Assembly: GCA_012064415.1 (NCBI GenBank) | Contig: SSNU01000316.1 | Span: 1 to 58,461 of the forward strand | From: Gyrodactylus bullatarudis | Lineage: Eukaryota; Platyhelminthes; Monogenea; Gyrodactylidea; Gyrodactylidae | Direction: 5' to 3' | DNA length: 58,461 bases | Shown: piece after piece, positions 40,759-53,100 of the stretch | Layout: the number at the start of each line of letters is the position of its first letter | How positions within the stretch are numbered: position 1 is the stretch's first letter | Notes under the pieces: model-generated | The model's input: the letters and a program-made list of their open reading frames with translations, nothing else | What the model was told of the DNA's origin: nothing | Databases searched by the model: none | Program-made: the position numbers and the translations under genes

Positions 40759-41757
40759 GCAGTGTATACCTACGCACACACCATATACACTCGGTATATT
40801 CCTCTCTACCCCTGCACAGAGACATAAACTTAAGTCCTACCAAGTTTCTTTACGAGTTTAGCGCTACCATTAAGTCTTTGAGTTATCAGATAATTGACGA
40901 TTAATTTGATTTCATCAGAAACTGTTTGTCTGAATCCCTGGTTATTAATATTCGGAACAGGTAGAAGTTTTGTTTTCTGCCAGCGTTTGACAATCGTCTG
41001 TGTTGTCATAGATTCCCGAATTTCATAAGCAAAATCCATGACATCTTCGAGATCCATATTTCTTGACAAATCAGGAGCATCTAATCCTAGAGTTCTTCTT
41101 TTTTCATTAAGCCTCTTGTTATATTGGCCTTTGAACTTGCGAACAACACCAGCGTCAACTAGTTGGAGAACAGACCTGGAATTTTTCGGTAAATAGGTTA
41201 GCTATATTAAAATATTATCATATCTTCCTATAATTTATTCTTAATATAAAATTACCCTGATATTTCTCAGCTGTGGTTGAAGCTTTTCATATGTACTATG
41301 TGTGGTACACTGATCTAAGAATAAAATTATTTTTCGTTGGCTCAACAAGTGTTTTCAGATGATTTCAGATGCTGAGTAAAAATTTCCTCAGTCATCCACG
41401 CGGATCTATTTTGGTCTCTCTGATACTTAATATTTCGTAATTTTTTCTCCCCTGTCTTTAATCACGGAAATTTGCTCTGCAATCCTTTATTTTCACTTAT
41501 AATCCAATTTTTCAACGTCTTTATCGTTACATTGTACTTGGTTGAAAAATATTTAAATCCATGAGTAGAGATTTCCATTTCATGTAAGATTTGAAATTTC
41601 CTCTCGTTGGTGTATTTTATTTTCAATGAATAAAACCAAATAAGCAATATTATAATTGATAAATATATTTTAAGGTGGGGGGTCTTGCAAATTTCAATGC
41701 AGATTATAAAGAGGGAACTCATAGACAAGTCATGTTTTTTTACTTGTAGTAATACAC
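40759..41757 (-). mobile_element. Decayed pogo/Tigger-like transposon
   Basis: Minus-strand coding pieces in the right order: an N-terminal helix-turn-helix (TNERKFQILHEMEISTHGFK, FSTKYNVTIKTLKNWI; 41640-41470), an AWMTEEIFTQHL segment near 41400 typical of Tigger transposases before the second catalytic Asp, then RSVLQLVDAGVVRKFKGQYN (41175-41110; compare LQPLDQGVI..FK) and a C-terminal frame ending at 40830. The ends CAGTGTATACC (40769) and, reversed, CAGTGTATTAC (41757) may be terminal repeats. No catalytic aspartate can be assigned with confidence. Confidence 0.6.
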
Positions 41758-42109
41758 TGTAGTATAATGATAATTAAAATTATTCATGTTCATTGCAAGA
41801 AGAAATGATTTTTTATCAAAATTATAATAAAGGGATTCTCATATGTAATGTAAACAATCCTTCTCGTGTGGTGAATTCTTCTATTGGGATTAAAAAGGCT
41901 CGTGACCTTTGGAAATTTTTTAAAAGTGTTTATATGCATTTCACATTAATGCAATGAAAGTGTCTAACCTTATAGGTTCAGTGTTTTTTGAATATCTACC
42001 TAAGCACTGAATTTAATTTAAATCTTTTATGATTGATGTCTGACTTTCTATTTTCTCATCCCTTGACTCTCAATTGATTCTCCTTCTAGAGAATTTAGGT
42101 ATTTATAAT
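41758..42109. other. Non-coding DNA
   Basis: Nothing recognised. Confidence 0.3.
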
Positions 42110-42566
42110 AGGATTTTTATAACTTAATTTCAAAGGAGATGGTTTTAGTAACGATTTAAGAAGAAAGTTAACTGATCTCATTAATCAACATTATAACAAC
42201 AAACAATGGAAAATTTTATTTAAAACTCAGAGATAGTTTAACCTAATTCATAAAGATTTACTGAAACCTGAAAAGAAAACTCTATTGATTTATAAATTCT
42301 AATGTGACTGTGGAGCTACATTTATAGGACGTACAATTAGGAAGTTGTCAACTAGAGGAAACGATCATCTTAAGAAAGACACAGCGGTGACCAGGCATCT
42401 AAGACAGGAAGGGCATGAAGCTTCAATCTCAAAATTTTCTATTATATACAAAAATGACAGTACATACGTTTGGGTGAAGGAATAATTCTTCAAAAATCTA
42501 TACAAACTAAACTTATGTGTTCAAAAAAACTATTCGCATAATCTTCAACTACCTTGGTCTATGTGA
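42110..42566 (+). pseudogene. PLE relic (linker and GIY-YIG)
   Basis: Close to the 30-kb subfamily: FKGDGFSNDLRRKLTDLINQ, HKDLLKPEKKTLLIYKF, stop, CDCGATFIGRTIRKLSTRGN (YIG changed to FIG), TRHLRQEGHEASIS, a deletion in the YKNPGDD block, then an in-frame stop in WVKE*FF, ending CVQKNYSHNLQLP at about 42566. The trailer is present to about 42730 but the hammerhead site is truncated. Confidence 0.8.
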
Positions 42567-42759
42567 GCTTTTTCACTTTTCTCTCCACTGTTGCTATTTA
42601 TTGGAGAGTTTTGGCGTTTTTTTAGCTTACAATATATTCTTCTTTGACTTTTACTATTTCTTTCATAATTTGTAAAATAATATTTTGAATGAATTCTCAA
42701 CTTATATCATTTTTAAAGTATTGCCACTTTTTATTAGCCTAATAATTCACCTTCTTGTT

Positions 42760-43445
42760 CGATGATCTCAAAACTTCTTTTCATCATTGAATCTATAGAG
42801 GGTTTAATATCATTAACATTTAATTCTGTCCAAAGAATTAAATTCTGTTCAGAATTGAAATCTTAAGTTCTCTAACATTTTCGTACTGCTTTCCATTTTC
42901 ATAAATCTTTTGAGCTAGAAGTCCCCATAGGTTCTCTATGGGATTTAATTCAGGGCTACGAGAAGGCCAATCGATGTAATCAATTTCATTCCTATTCAAC
43001 CATTCAGTCGTTGATTTTGAATTGTGACAGGGGGCATTGTCTTGTTGAGAAAGCAGTTTACAGCTCTTTATCTCATTGTTAAGTGGAGCAATAGCATTAT
43101 TCAAGAGATTCTGGTACATTTATGAGTTCTTTTTTCCCGCTATAACTACTAAAGGTAATGTTCCTCCAGAGTACATTGCTCCCCATGATTTCATTTGACG
43201 ACAGTTCGTTCCCTGCTGGATCACTAGTATTTTGATTTTACCAACTTTTGAACTTGTCAATTTCACTTTTCTTCCAGTCTTTGCGAAGGTTTTTTTGTAT
43301 GATTTTTTATTGCAAATATTACTAATTGTTGAGTGGGCACAATTGAACCTTCTCGCGATCTCTTGGTTTAAGATTCCCTCTTTTTATCTCATCAATTTGC
43401 CCAATTTTGAAGAGACATCTATGGTGATACATAACCAGAGTTCCA
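42760..43445 (-). pseudogene. Second Tc1-type transposase, internally deleted
   Basis: From 43400 on the minus strand: EGILNQEIARRFNCAHSTIS then NICNKKSYKKTFAKTGRK (helix-turn-helix), then after a large deletion MKSWGAMYSGG, and the frame 43119-42838 with LLSQQDNAPCHNSKSTTEW (second catalytic Asp), IDYIDWPSRSPELNPIENLW (Glu) and the C-terminus to about 42760. The block with the first catalytic Asp is gone. It differs clearly from the 36-37 kb Tc1. Confidence 0.75.
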
Positions 43446-44835
43446 AAAATTTTCTTAGAGTAGATCAATCTAAAGCCAAGAATTAAAATTGAAACTTATT
43501 TCAGAATTCAAGCGATAAACTTATCAGATAATCAACTGCTAAAAAGTGGATGTAATGTTTCTTCGTTTCTAATATCAATGAAAAATAGTATTTTGCTTGT
43601 AAAATAATAACTGTAATAGTAAAAAGGCTTATTCATAATTCAATTAATATAGAATTTAATTATCTTCCGAACCATGTATGTTTCAAAAATCCATCTTAAA
43701 AATTGACTAGGCAAATTTTAGATAAAATAAGTGAACATATTGTTTATGCAACCACTATATATTTGTGCCTATTTCCAGGCTCAACAAACATTTTTTTCAA
43801 GATTTTCTTCTTTGAATACCATTAATAGTTGACGTAACATAATTGAATAACCATGAAACTAATCAGTTTAAGATTTCTCCCTTTTTCTATGATTTTTCTC
43901 ATTAATTTATAAAGGGACATTTGTGACGATAAATTTCCAGAAATATCATATTTCTTTTCCAAAATGTATGTTTCGAATCATGTATGTTTTAAAAAATCCA
44001 TCATGAAAAATAACTTGGAATCATTTCAATCAATACATACTAAATTTCTGATTCTCTCTCCCTGAAAATAAGAAAAATTAGTTATGACTTAAATTTACTT
44101 TATGTTTTACGTTGAATAAAATTTTATTAATGGAGGAAGATTTGCGTTTCTTAGAATATTGAGGTTCTTTCTATTTGGCGTTTACCATATTAGAAGAAAA
44201 ACAAGTCTTTCCAATTATTTAACTTCTTTTTTTGAACATTTATGTAAATTTTTGCGTATAATCTTTATCAAGGAACTAACTAGATCATCGAAAAACTATA
44301 AAATGAATTTAGAAAATGATTTTATTGCAAAAACTAGAAAAAAAAAGGCATTCTCTATAACTTTTTATTCTTAGAGAAGTAACATTATTTTTGACCAAAT
44401 ATCAAGAATAAGTAGTTATTTATAATTCTTTTATCTTGGATCTTTTTCAGAAGTAAGATGCTTTTCATGATAGTAGATAACAATATTTAAAGGTGAATGA
44501 TCATGGAAACACAAAAAGTAAAGATCTGCTCTGATTCCTCAATCGAATACTTAATGAGTATTTTGATGAATAGATGTTACCTAGAAATGCTTATAAAAAA
44601 TAAATTCATGTAAAATTCAGATGAAAAAAAGCTGATTTCAATACCACATAACAAACGGTATCCTGAAACAAGTCAATTTTCAAGATGAATGAAAAGAAAA
44701 ACAAAAATTAAAAAAGAAATTAAAATAGTTATAGTAATCCCACAATTAAGCCCCTAATAGCCTCCACACAACTCCCAGATCACGATGTAGTGACAACTGC
44801 TCCTCTATCATCTGATTCACAACCAAAATCTCAAA
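43446..44835. other. Non-coding DNA
   Basis: No gene. A short imperfect duplication, ATGTATGTTTCAAAAATCCA near 43675 and ATGTATGTTTTAAAAAATCC near 43980, is the only structure noticed. Confidence 0.3.
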
Positions 44836-45202
44836 GGATGGTTTCAGTAATGATTTAAGAACACTTAATAATCTCATCAATCAAAGTTATAATAATATGC
44901 AATTGAAAATTGTATTCAAAACACAGAGATGTTCAGTTGGATTCATAAGGATTTTACTCAAGCCTGAAGAGAAGACTCTATTAGTTTATCAATTCCAGTG
45001 TGATTGTGGAGCTTCGTACATAGGAAATTGTCTACAAAATCCAATGATCATCTACTTAAGGATACCGCGACATCTTAAGCAGGAAAACCACGCAGCTCTA
45101 TTTTCAAAATTTTCCGTTTTATACAAAAATCCTGGGTATGACAGCATAGATGTATGGGTAAAGGAGAAATTCTTTATCAAGCAGTATAAGCCCAATATAT
45201 GA
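44836..45202 (+). pseudogene. PLE relic (GIY-YIG)
   Basis: Open from 44897 to 45202 but the nuclease is damaged: CDCGASYIG is followed by a frameshifted stretch in place of RTIRKLSTR, then RHLKQENHAALFS, YKNPGYDSIDVWVKEKFF and YKPNI. The C-terminal QKNYSYNLQLP is lost to a frameshift and no trailer follows. Confidence 0.75.
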
Positions 45203-45639
45203 TTTCAGGAAAAACTATTCCTATAAACTTCAAGGAGGTATGTTTTATTCCAATAACATTTATACTAGTATTTATTGAACAATCTTCTATCTAGCAATGT
45301 GAATGTGACATAATAATTCTATTCACTGGTAATGAATCAATGACATGAAGTAAAAGATGTCCCAAAATATTTTTAAGAAACTCACATGCTTTGTATGTCG
45401 ATTCTTGAACAGACAAAGCTTAGTATTTAAATATAATTTATGTGGTTAAACTCATATTTTTCCTCATTCGACTTACTATATTTTCCTTTTCAAGAATATA
45501 AAAAACCAAATTAAATATATTTTTGGGATTTATTTATTTTAGTTGCGACGAATCACATATTTAAAATATAATCAAGAACCAAAATTTGACCATTCATTTT
45601 TGCAAGCCTGCTTCTCTCTGAACGAAATCTCCAAGCAGT

Positions 45640-45755
45640 AAAAATGATCAAGAAATTAAATTTATCTACAAATCTTTTAGGATAACCATCCTCGTCCAAA
45701 GTAACTTTGGAATAATGAAGATATTTTACATTGTCAGCCTTCTTTTTGATTATTT
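45640..45755 (-). pseudogene. Short PLE relic
   Basis: Minus strand IKKKADNVKYLHYSKVTLDE then DGYPKRFVDKF corresponds to KKRTDNGKYLHYASF joined to ENGYPNKFVDKF of other copies, with the intervening 35 or so residues deleted. Confidence 0.6.
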
Positions 45756-46001
45756 ATTTATTTATCATTTATTTTTGTCAACTATATATGAAAATACCAA
45801 TAACTTAAAGCTTTAATAAAATAGCTTCTGAAAATAGTAGAGCAACAAACGACCCCTCAAATTGAAGCTTTTTGAAAGCTTATTTCAATGTAATGGTTCT
45901 TATCTATCAATTTTGAGAATTTAAGACACTTTTAGCTAGTATAATATTAATAAATAAATAATTTAAATGCTCATTCACTTCTATATTATTAATGTGTCAG
46001 A
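45756..46001 (+). mobile_element. Merlin-like copy 2: left inverted repeat
   Basis: TATATATGAAAATACCAATA through TAGTAGAGCAACAAACGACC and on to TTAATGTGTCAG follows 3670-3940 with about 12% differences. It lacks the outer 60 bp. Confidence 0.75.
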
Positions 46002-46623
46002 TTGATTGTAATAAAATTCAATCTAGCCCTATCATTAATTTTTGATAAATTCTATACATAAATTGATTAGTTAATCCAAAAATATTTGCCTTCATGAATA
46101 TTGATGGCATAAGTCGTTACAGCATATTTAGAATTTTACAGGTTTCAATAGTCTATAAACCTATTTGGATCTATTTCAGATTTGAGCCAATCCAATATCT
46201 GAGTTAATCCCTTCGAAATTTATAAATAAGCACGAGTTGAACTCAACCTCATAACATAATGCAACAGCCACATAGAAGTATTGATCAACTAAGGACTCAA
46301 TCTGATGACGACGCGTTCGAGTTTGCTAAAAGATATTCCTTATAAATTATGGTCCTATACCATGTACGAAGTATGATGGAATTGTGTTTCCTAATAATCG
46401 GAAAACCTGGGTACACGAGTGTTCAAGATGTAGATCAAGGCAGTCCCTATATTTCAATTCTATATCTTACAACAAGTTCAAAAAATTTTCAATTTTATTT
46501 CAGGAATAAAAATATCAATAAAGCAAATCTTAAATCTTGCATTAAACTTCATCACTCATTGAACGCTTTAAGATAACGCTGAGAATGTATGTGTCGATGT
46601 CCACACCGCCCTAAGGTTCAACA
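46002..46623. other. Unassigned DNA inside Merlin copy 2
   Basis: About 620 bp separate the arm from the transposase relic, where the first Merlin has none, so this is probably an insertion. The 75-codon frame at 46349-46576 has no recognised motif. Confidence 0.35.
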
Positions 46624-46862
46624 CAATTTTTGAAAGTCGTATGCTGGACTTCGATGGTTATCAAGGAAAATTTGGAGGTCTTGGGTGTACCGTTGAAATA
46701 GATGAATTTCACCTCTTCAAAAGAAAGTATCATCAATGTCGAATTCTTGGATACCGTTTACAGGTCATGTTCACAAGAACCAAGGTGAACTTTTAACGAT
46801 TCGTCCTAGAAAATGTTGCTCCAGAATAACTGATTAATAGAGAGCGTATCGTGGTATTCCTT
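46624..46862 (+). pseudogene. Merlin-like copy 2: transposase relic
   Basis: Matches 3946-4235: MLDFDGYQGKFGG, TVEIDEFHLFKRKYHQ, a deletion of the WIVGAVCR block, LQVMFTRTKVNF, then decay. It keeps the catalytic motif VEIDE, with GAT where the intact-looking first copy has TAT. Confidence 0.75.
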
Positions 46863-47165
46863 TTATTATATTGGACACACGATTAGGAAATTATCAACCA
46901 GGTCAAATGATCATCCTTAGAAGGATACAGTGGTGACAAGACACAACTAACAGGAAAAGCCTTAAATTTCTAATTTCTCAATTTTTGGGGAAAATTCCTC
47001 ATCAATCACTTCAAACCAAACCTGTGTTTAAATTAAACTTATAATCTAAAATTGGCTTATGTGAGCTTTTTCACTTTTCTCTTCGCTATTGCTATTTATT
47101 GAAGAGTTTTGGTGTTTTATATTTTTCAATTGTTACTATAATTCTTTCAAAATTTAGACTTTTTT
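46863..47165 (+). pseudogene. PLE relic (GIY-YIG end and trailer)
   Basis: TATTGGACACACGATTAGGA (YIG..TIRK), AAATTATCAACCAGGTCAAA, then CTTATGTGAGCTTTTTCACT and the GTTTTGGTG trailer. All frames are broken. The degenerate ACTACTGATTAGAGAAC at 47181 marks the lost hammerhead. Confidence 0.7.
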
Positions 47166-47199
47166 TATTTTTTATGTTTCACTACTGATTAGAGAACCG

Positions 47200-47841
47200 C
47201 TATTTGAAAAAGTATTTTATGCTGATACATTTCCTTAATAAGGGTTGAATTCTGATTTGAATGGTGTATTTTAGATGTGTCATAGCTTTTGGTTAAGGGA
47301 TGAAATTCTTCTATTGAAAAAGATAGGGTCAACATTTTGAATTTTTACCAATTTCAGGGTTATCTGCTGGCAGTTTAAATTAACAAAAAACAAATAAGTT
47401 GTATGATATTCCGTTGTTTGTCTAAGTTTATTCATTTTATTTATAAAAAATCTAAATACGCAATGACTAGTTATCGTGAGCATCTGTTAATACTAACCTT
47501 CCTGGCGTTCCAGAAACAATAATCAAGTCACTAAATGATAGATATAAAACTATTGTAAATCAGCCTTGTCCATTGAGCGGTAAGTATCTTCATTAAATCT
47601 TAGATATATACCGCGCTGTCTGGCATGATAAGATTAACAAACGCCAACAAATCTGGCTGATAACTAAAAAGAACCAGAAAGACGCGAAACTATTCAACAG
47701 ATTTTTACTTCAAACTTTTTGATGTTGCCAAACTTGATAATTTGGATGTCGATTGTCAAAAAAGAATGTATTGATGATTAAATGGGTCAAAAAAAATCCA
47801 GCAATTATTTTTAATGTCTAAATTTTGATTTTTGATTATTT
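47200..47841. other. Non-coding DNA
   Basis: Nothing recognised on either strand. Confidence 0.3.
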
Positions 47842-49895
47842 TAGGAGAAAATTTTCCAAAAATCTCCCCAAAAATTTCCAAAAATCACCCCAAAGGAAAA
47901 AAATTTTTAAAAATAACCCCAAAGCAAAGAATGACCCCATTGAAAATTTCAGCTCTTTTACTCATATCAATTATAAATAACAGTAATTATTCTTATTTAA
48001 AAGTTTTCCTCTCTAATTTTTCATCACAATTATCTCCCTCAATACTATTAATTATAACCAATTAGCTGATAAAATTAGTTTAAATATTTTTTATTAATTA
48101 ACCATAAATTAATATATTTGGGGTATAGTAATTTGTGACTCATTCATAGAGTGATGGAGGGGTAGGAGAAAAATGTATAATTTGATGAGACTATCATTGA
48201 GATATTCGTTATTATTCGAAACATGTCTTCACTAACGGTCGGTCTCAGTTACGAAATCAAAGAACAAGGGAAAAGTTTGGTCATGGACCACTCAATCGCT
48301 ACTCAGAAGTCATTTAAAGTGAAGAAAATTACGGAGAAAGCTTACATTTGGAAATGAAATCATACGTTTTAGTTGAAGAAAAGATGGAGGATTCTATTTA
48401 ACTTCTTTTCAAGGTCATACGTGCACACCTTTGAGTTGTATTGTCAAAAAGGAAAAAAAATTCGCAGATATTAAATCCTTTTCAACAAAATATTGAACAG
48501 TTTCGTCCCAAGGATGGCCTGAATATTCTCAAAAATGAATTCAGTATCGACAGTCGCTACAAAAACGTCTGGAGATCATTGAAAATAAATTCAGAAACAA
48601 AAGAAAATAGTTTATTGAACAGATATTCAAGATTCGAGAGTCTTATTGAATGGTGCGACCTGAAAGATTCAAATTCTCTTTACAACCTACATAAATTTCA
48701 GAATCAGTTGGAGTCTGCATTTTTTTGTTTTTCTATTTCAGTCCAAGCCTTCAAATATTCTCTTCCGGTAATTTTTCTTCATCTCGTTGCCTCAGGAGTA
48801 GATGGCAACAATAAAAGTTATCCTATCGCTTTTTCTATAGTACCTACGGAAAATGAAAAGTATTGGAAAAGATTTTGCGAAGACCTTCAAAAATCTTTAT
48901 CACTTAATGACCAAAGTAACTTAGTTATATTTAATGACAGAGAGAAGGGGTTAATAAATGCAATCAAATCATCGATACCAAACGCTGCACATTCTTACTG
49001 TCTTTTTCACTTAGCCAAAAATATCAAGATAAAATTCAAGATGGATATAAAGCCTCTATTATGGAAAGCAGCTAAAGCAGAAAACGAGAATTCCTTCAAC
49101 TTAGTTATGGACCAGATCTCGAAAATCAACAAAAATGTTGTAGAATATCTTAGGGAAATTTCTGTTGCAAATTGGGCCAATTTTGCATTCCCTAATTGCC
49201 GCTTTGGGATTTTAATTTCAAATTTTGCTGAATCATTGAATGCAAGTCTATTGAAAATAAGAGAAAAACATCCATTCAATATCACAAATTCGTATATGAA
49301 TTTATTGTCAGATAAATTCTGAGAACGGCTTAACTTCTATTCAAAAATTGAAAGGAAACTTTCTCCTTACTTAGAACCTTTGCTGGAAAAAAACTTACAC
49401 GAATCTAAATTTTTACAAATTTTCGCTACTCCTAAAGATGATCTATTTTATGTTTCTCAAGATCGCAATAGTGAAATACGAAGAGTCGTTAATTTCAATA
49501 AACTCCAATGCTCTTGTAGTTTTGCAATGATTAATGGATATCCTTGTAAAAATCTGTGTGCCGTCGCTAATAAGTTAGAAGTTCCCCCTAAAAAATATGT
49601 TCCAAATGAATTCAAAGTAATCTCCTTAAAAGCAGCTTACTCGGAGATTATCATGTTGTGTGACGTCGAAAATCTGAAAGAGTCAGAACTTGAAGGCTAC
49701 AGAATAAATAAAAAAACGTGGAAGACCATGTAAAAACCGTAAAAAATCAAAAGCTGAAAGAAAATGTAATGAAATTTTGTGTTCAATATAATTATTGCTT
49801 GTCAAGTATTTTCTTTTGAAAATTTTCGGGGTGATTATCGGAGATTTTTTTCCTTTTGGGGTGATTTTTGGAATTAACCCTAAATTAAGTCTGAT
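47842..49895 (+). mobile_element. MULE (Mutator-like) transposon
   Basis: The inverted ends are built from CCAAAAATCACCCCAAAGGA (left, 47879) and, reversed, CCAAAAATCACCCCAAAAGG (right, about 49870). The left arm has an extra CCAAAAATCTCCCC unit. They enclose one transposase. Exact termini and the 8-10-bp target duplication were not resolved. Confidence 0.7.
48441..49735 (+). pseudogene. MULE transposase with one internal stop
   Basis: One frame from 48441 to 49735 is broken only by TGA at 49320-49322. It contains the MULE DDE region: FLHLVASGVDGNNKSYPIAF, VPTENEKYWKRF, LVIFNDREKGL (Asp2) and HSYCLFHLAKN, then a SWIM-type zinc motif CSCSFAMINGYPCKNL. The first catalytic Asp, expected in a DGT.. 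motif before FKYSLP, is not there, and the SWIM His after PC is Asn. Upstream (48200-48350), EIKEQGKSLVMDH and YIW resemble a FLYWCH zinc finger, commonly fused to animal MULEs. Probably dead. Confidence 0.8.
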
Positions 49896-50011
49896 GAAAA
49901 ATTATATCCCCTTTTCTTTTCTGATTATCAATACTCTATTTAATAGGTCAGCCTCTTGTATCTCTCATCTGATTGGAAAAAATTGATAAGGATGAAATCA
50001 TGAAATTATAT

Positions 50012-50792
50012 GTTACAGTGAAAATGGGAAATCAGTGAGTGAACAGAAATCACTAGTGAAAGTGGGAAACCAGTAAAAACTCAGTGAAAATGGGAAATGA
50101 ATTAAATTTTAACGATTTTCACTGGTTTTTCCCTGAAATCATGATAACTTATAAGTATATTCATACTAATTTTTATAAAAATCTTCAGTATTTTTATTTC
50201 TTGATTTGTTAAGTAATTTATTAAATTCCGCAAAATTCATAAATTTTGTGTTATGATAATGATGGCAACATTCATTGTGAACAAATAGTTCAAAATTAGG
50301 GTGGATTTTATTCTATTTTATTAATATCTTTGGTTGGTCCAAGGACTCTTAGATTAGGTATTTTTATCTACATGGGGCTAAAGAGAAAGTAGTTTTAAAT
50401 AAATTAGATTTTAAAAATATCACTGAGGGAGCGAGTGTATCAAGAGTTGTATTTCCGAACTTTTAAAATTCTTTCCAAACTTTAATTTCATCTCGTAAAG
50501 ACAACCATTGACTAACTTTAAAAAAATTACCCTAGTAAATATTATGAACCAACTGAAGAGATAAATACTGTGGAATGAAATCCCCCTTGTACGTGCAATA
50601 CAGTCTATGACATGAATAAACGATTCATGCATATATCTGGAAAATATAATACACTTGATTTATGATTTGAGGGAAAAACCAGTGAAAATCGTTAAAATTT
50701 AATTCATTTCCCATTTTCACTGAGTTTTTACTGGTTTCCCACTTTCACTAGTGATTGCTGTTCACTCACTGATTTCCCATTTTCATTGTAAC
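50012..50792. mobile_element. Foldback element B, GTTAC ends, ATAT target duplication
   Basis: The arms (50012-50142 and 50662-50792) are inverted with about three mismatches: GTTACAGTGAAAATGGGAAA and GTTACAATGAAAATGGGAAA. ATAT flanks both sides. It shares GGGAAATCAGTGAGTG and CACTAGTG with element A, so the two belong to one family. The interior holds an inverted copy of 52795-53003. Confidence 0.75.
50182..50400 (-). repeat. ~210-bp segment inverted relative to 52790-53005
   Basis: CTTAGATTAGGTATTTTTAT and ATTCATTGTGAACAAATAGT here match the reverse complement at 52795-53003 almost exactly. It lies inside foldback element B, while the other copy follows the non-LTR element fragment. Confidence 0.75.
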
Positions 50793-50810
50793 ATATATAA
50801 AAATATATTT

Positions 50811-52145
50811 GTTACCGTACAAGTCGTGAATCAGGAATTATAAGAATTTCCTAGTATATTTCGTGAATGTCATACGTCCTAGTAAATCTCGTGAAGAGAA
50901 TTTTTCTGCACAGTTCGTACTAAAATTAGTATATTTCGTGAATGATTTAGGGTGGGGGTCTCCTCCTCATCCTTAATACCTGTTCATACTTCATTCGAGG
51001 AGGGGGTTAATGGATATCTTAAGATAATAGAATCTATTATATGAGACTATTGATGAATCTATTCAAGAGAATCTATTGTTAGAAATTAAATTTTAGGTTT
51101 CTATTTTTCAGGCCTCATACTCTATTAATAGCCATAGTTACATATAACAAGCTATGAATTAGAAAACTGATTTCGATTGGTTAATGATAATCAAAAGGGT
51201 GGTACAAAAAAACAAGAACTAGCTTGAGGTCTCAACTTATCCGATTTTTAAAAATATTTATTTTGGTATACAAAGTCTAAGAAGAAGAAAAAACCTGTGG
51301 ATAATACTGTTAAATTTCTTGAACAAAAATATTAATAGACTAAGTGGTCAATATTTAGTGATTGAGTGCTGCTCGCCCAATTCATTTTTTTCGCAACAGA
51401 CGAAATATTTATAGGCTCTTTTTGTTAATTAATTTAATGAATTATCTAAAGCTTTCTATTTAAAGTTTTTAAAAATTAGTTCGATAAAATTATTTGAGAC
51501 ATCAGTTATAAGTCTTAAAATTATCTTTGGTTATAAAATTTTTTGGAAAAAGATCATTTTGCTTTCAAAGTAGTAACATTAAAATGTGTGATTTTACCAA
51601 CTACATTTCAGGCTATTTGAAGACATTATTCCCAGGTTTTTTCTTTTGCTCAAGCTGACAAAATTGACATCTTCGGATTCAGTATGATGGTCCAAGCATT
51701 GCAATATTCTAATTTTTTACCCCTAATAATTATAATCAGGGATGAATCAATCACAAAATAATTTGATTGTTTGCCCTCAACTCAAACAATATTCTCAATT
51801 TTCTTACCCAAAAACTTACATTAAATGACTCTCAGCAATTGAAGAGCTGTCCGAAATTAAGCATAAGATGAGCCTAAAAATAGATTCTCTTGAATAGATT
51901 CATCAATAGTCTCATATAATAGATTCTATTATCTTAAGATATCCATTAACCCCCTCCTCGAATGAAGTATGAACAGGTATTAAGGATGAGGAGGAGACCC
52001 CCACCCTAAATCATTCACGAAATATACTAATTTTAGTACGAACTGTGCAGAAAAATTCTCTTCACGAGATTTACTAGGACGTATGACATTCACGAAATAT
52101 ACTAGGAAATTCTTATAATTCCTGATTCACGACTTGTACGGTAAC
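50811..52145. mobile_element. Foldback element C, GTTAC ends, ATTT target duplication
   Basis: The arms 50811-51085 and about 51880-52145 are inverted, near perfect over some 265 bp (GTTACCGTACAAGTCGTGAA...). ATTT occurs immediately outside both ends (50807-50810, 52146-52149). The arms contain repeated TATTTCGTGAATG/AAATCTCGTGAAG strings. The 800-bp centre has no open frame of note. It lies 18 bp from element B. Confidence 0.8.
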
Positions 52146-52159
52146 ATTTATATATAGCT

Positions 52160-52720
52160 TAGGATTACATCAAAGAATATATACTCCAACCAGACAAAAA
52201 AATATCCTTGATTGCATTTTAACTGAACAAAATTCATTAATAAACTTTGATGTTCAAAAAATATTTCCAACTAAAGACCATTATGGAGTGTTTGCCATGA
52301 TAACTTTTTCAAACATTGAAATCTTAAAAGATTTGAAGGAAATAGGTAAATACTTTGAATTCACGGATTTTAATACGATAAAAGCTGTTACAAACATTAA
52401 TGAAAACCTTCTAACTGCAGATAACTTTCTTCAATATTATTCATACATCTACTCTACATTATTAGCTACAACGATCAAAGAGAAAAAGGATTTTGACCAA
52501 ATAGTCTATAGAACAAACATTACATTAAGAAATAAACTCAAAAAATGCCTATCACTTGCTAGGTCTTTTGAACTAACAATAAACACACTTAAACAAATCG
52601 AATTATTGTATAAGCGAGAATACGATAGAGTTGGAAAAAAAATTATAGAGCACATTCAAACAAAGCCTAAACAAGGATATTTTATCTGAATAAATATTTC
52701 AAGTTATCAAACAAAAGAGA
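52160..52720 (+). pseudogene. Non-LTR (LINE) element fragment, endonuclease end and linker
   Basis: Before the open frame at 52288 the same frame reads RIYTPTRQKNILDCILTEQN, KIFPTKDHYGVFAMITF. This is the end of an APE-type endonuclease (T...N.LD..LT ... DH..V). The frame to 52689 continues with IVYRTNITLRNKLKKCLSLA and KREYDRVGKKIIEHIQTKP, like the helical linker before a LINE reverse transcriptase. It begins right beside foldback element C, so the 5' part of the endonuclease is missing or displaced. Confidence 0.55.
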
Positions 52721-53100
52721 TAATGATTTATCAAAAAAGAAAAATGATAACATAACATCTGAATTTCTGCAACAAACTTTCATGTCCGTGTTAAAACTAC
52801 TCTCTCTTTAGCCCCATGTAGATAAAAATACCTAATCTAAGAGTCCTTGGACCAACCAAAGATATTAATAAAATAGAATAAAATCCACCCTAATTTTGAA
52901 CTATTTGTTCACAATGAATGTTGCCATCATTATCATAACACAAAATTTATGAATTTTGCGGAATTTAATAAATTACTAAACAAATCAAGAAATAAAAATA
53001 CTAAAGTTATGTGAACTATATTCATTTATAAACTTTTTCAAACCTTATTCTTTTCTTATAAAATTCCTAATTACATACTAATGGCGAAAGTTATTCCTAA
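52721..53100. repeat. Segment with inverted partner in foldback element B
   Basis: 52790-53005 mirrors 50182-50400. It may be non-LTR element sequence, but no motif proves it. Confidence 0.5.

Noticed and set aside
47832..48065. 77-codon plus frame with repeated KISPKISKNHPKGKK
   Set aside because: It is the translation of the MULE terminal repeat and its low-complexity units, not a gene.
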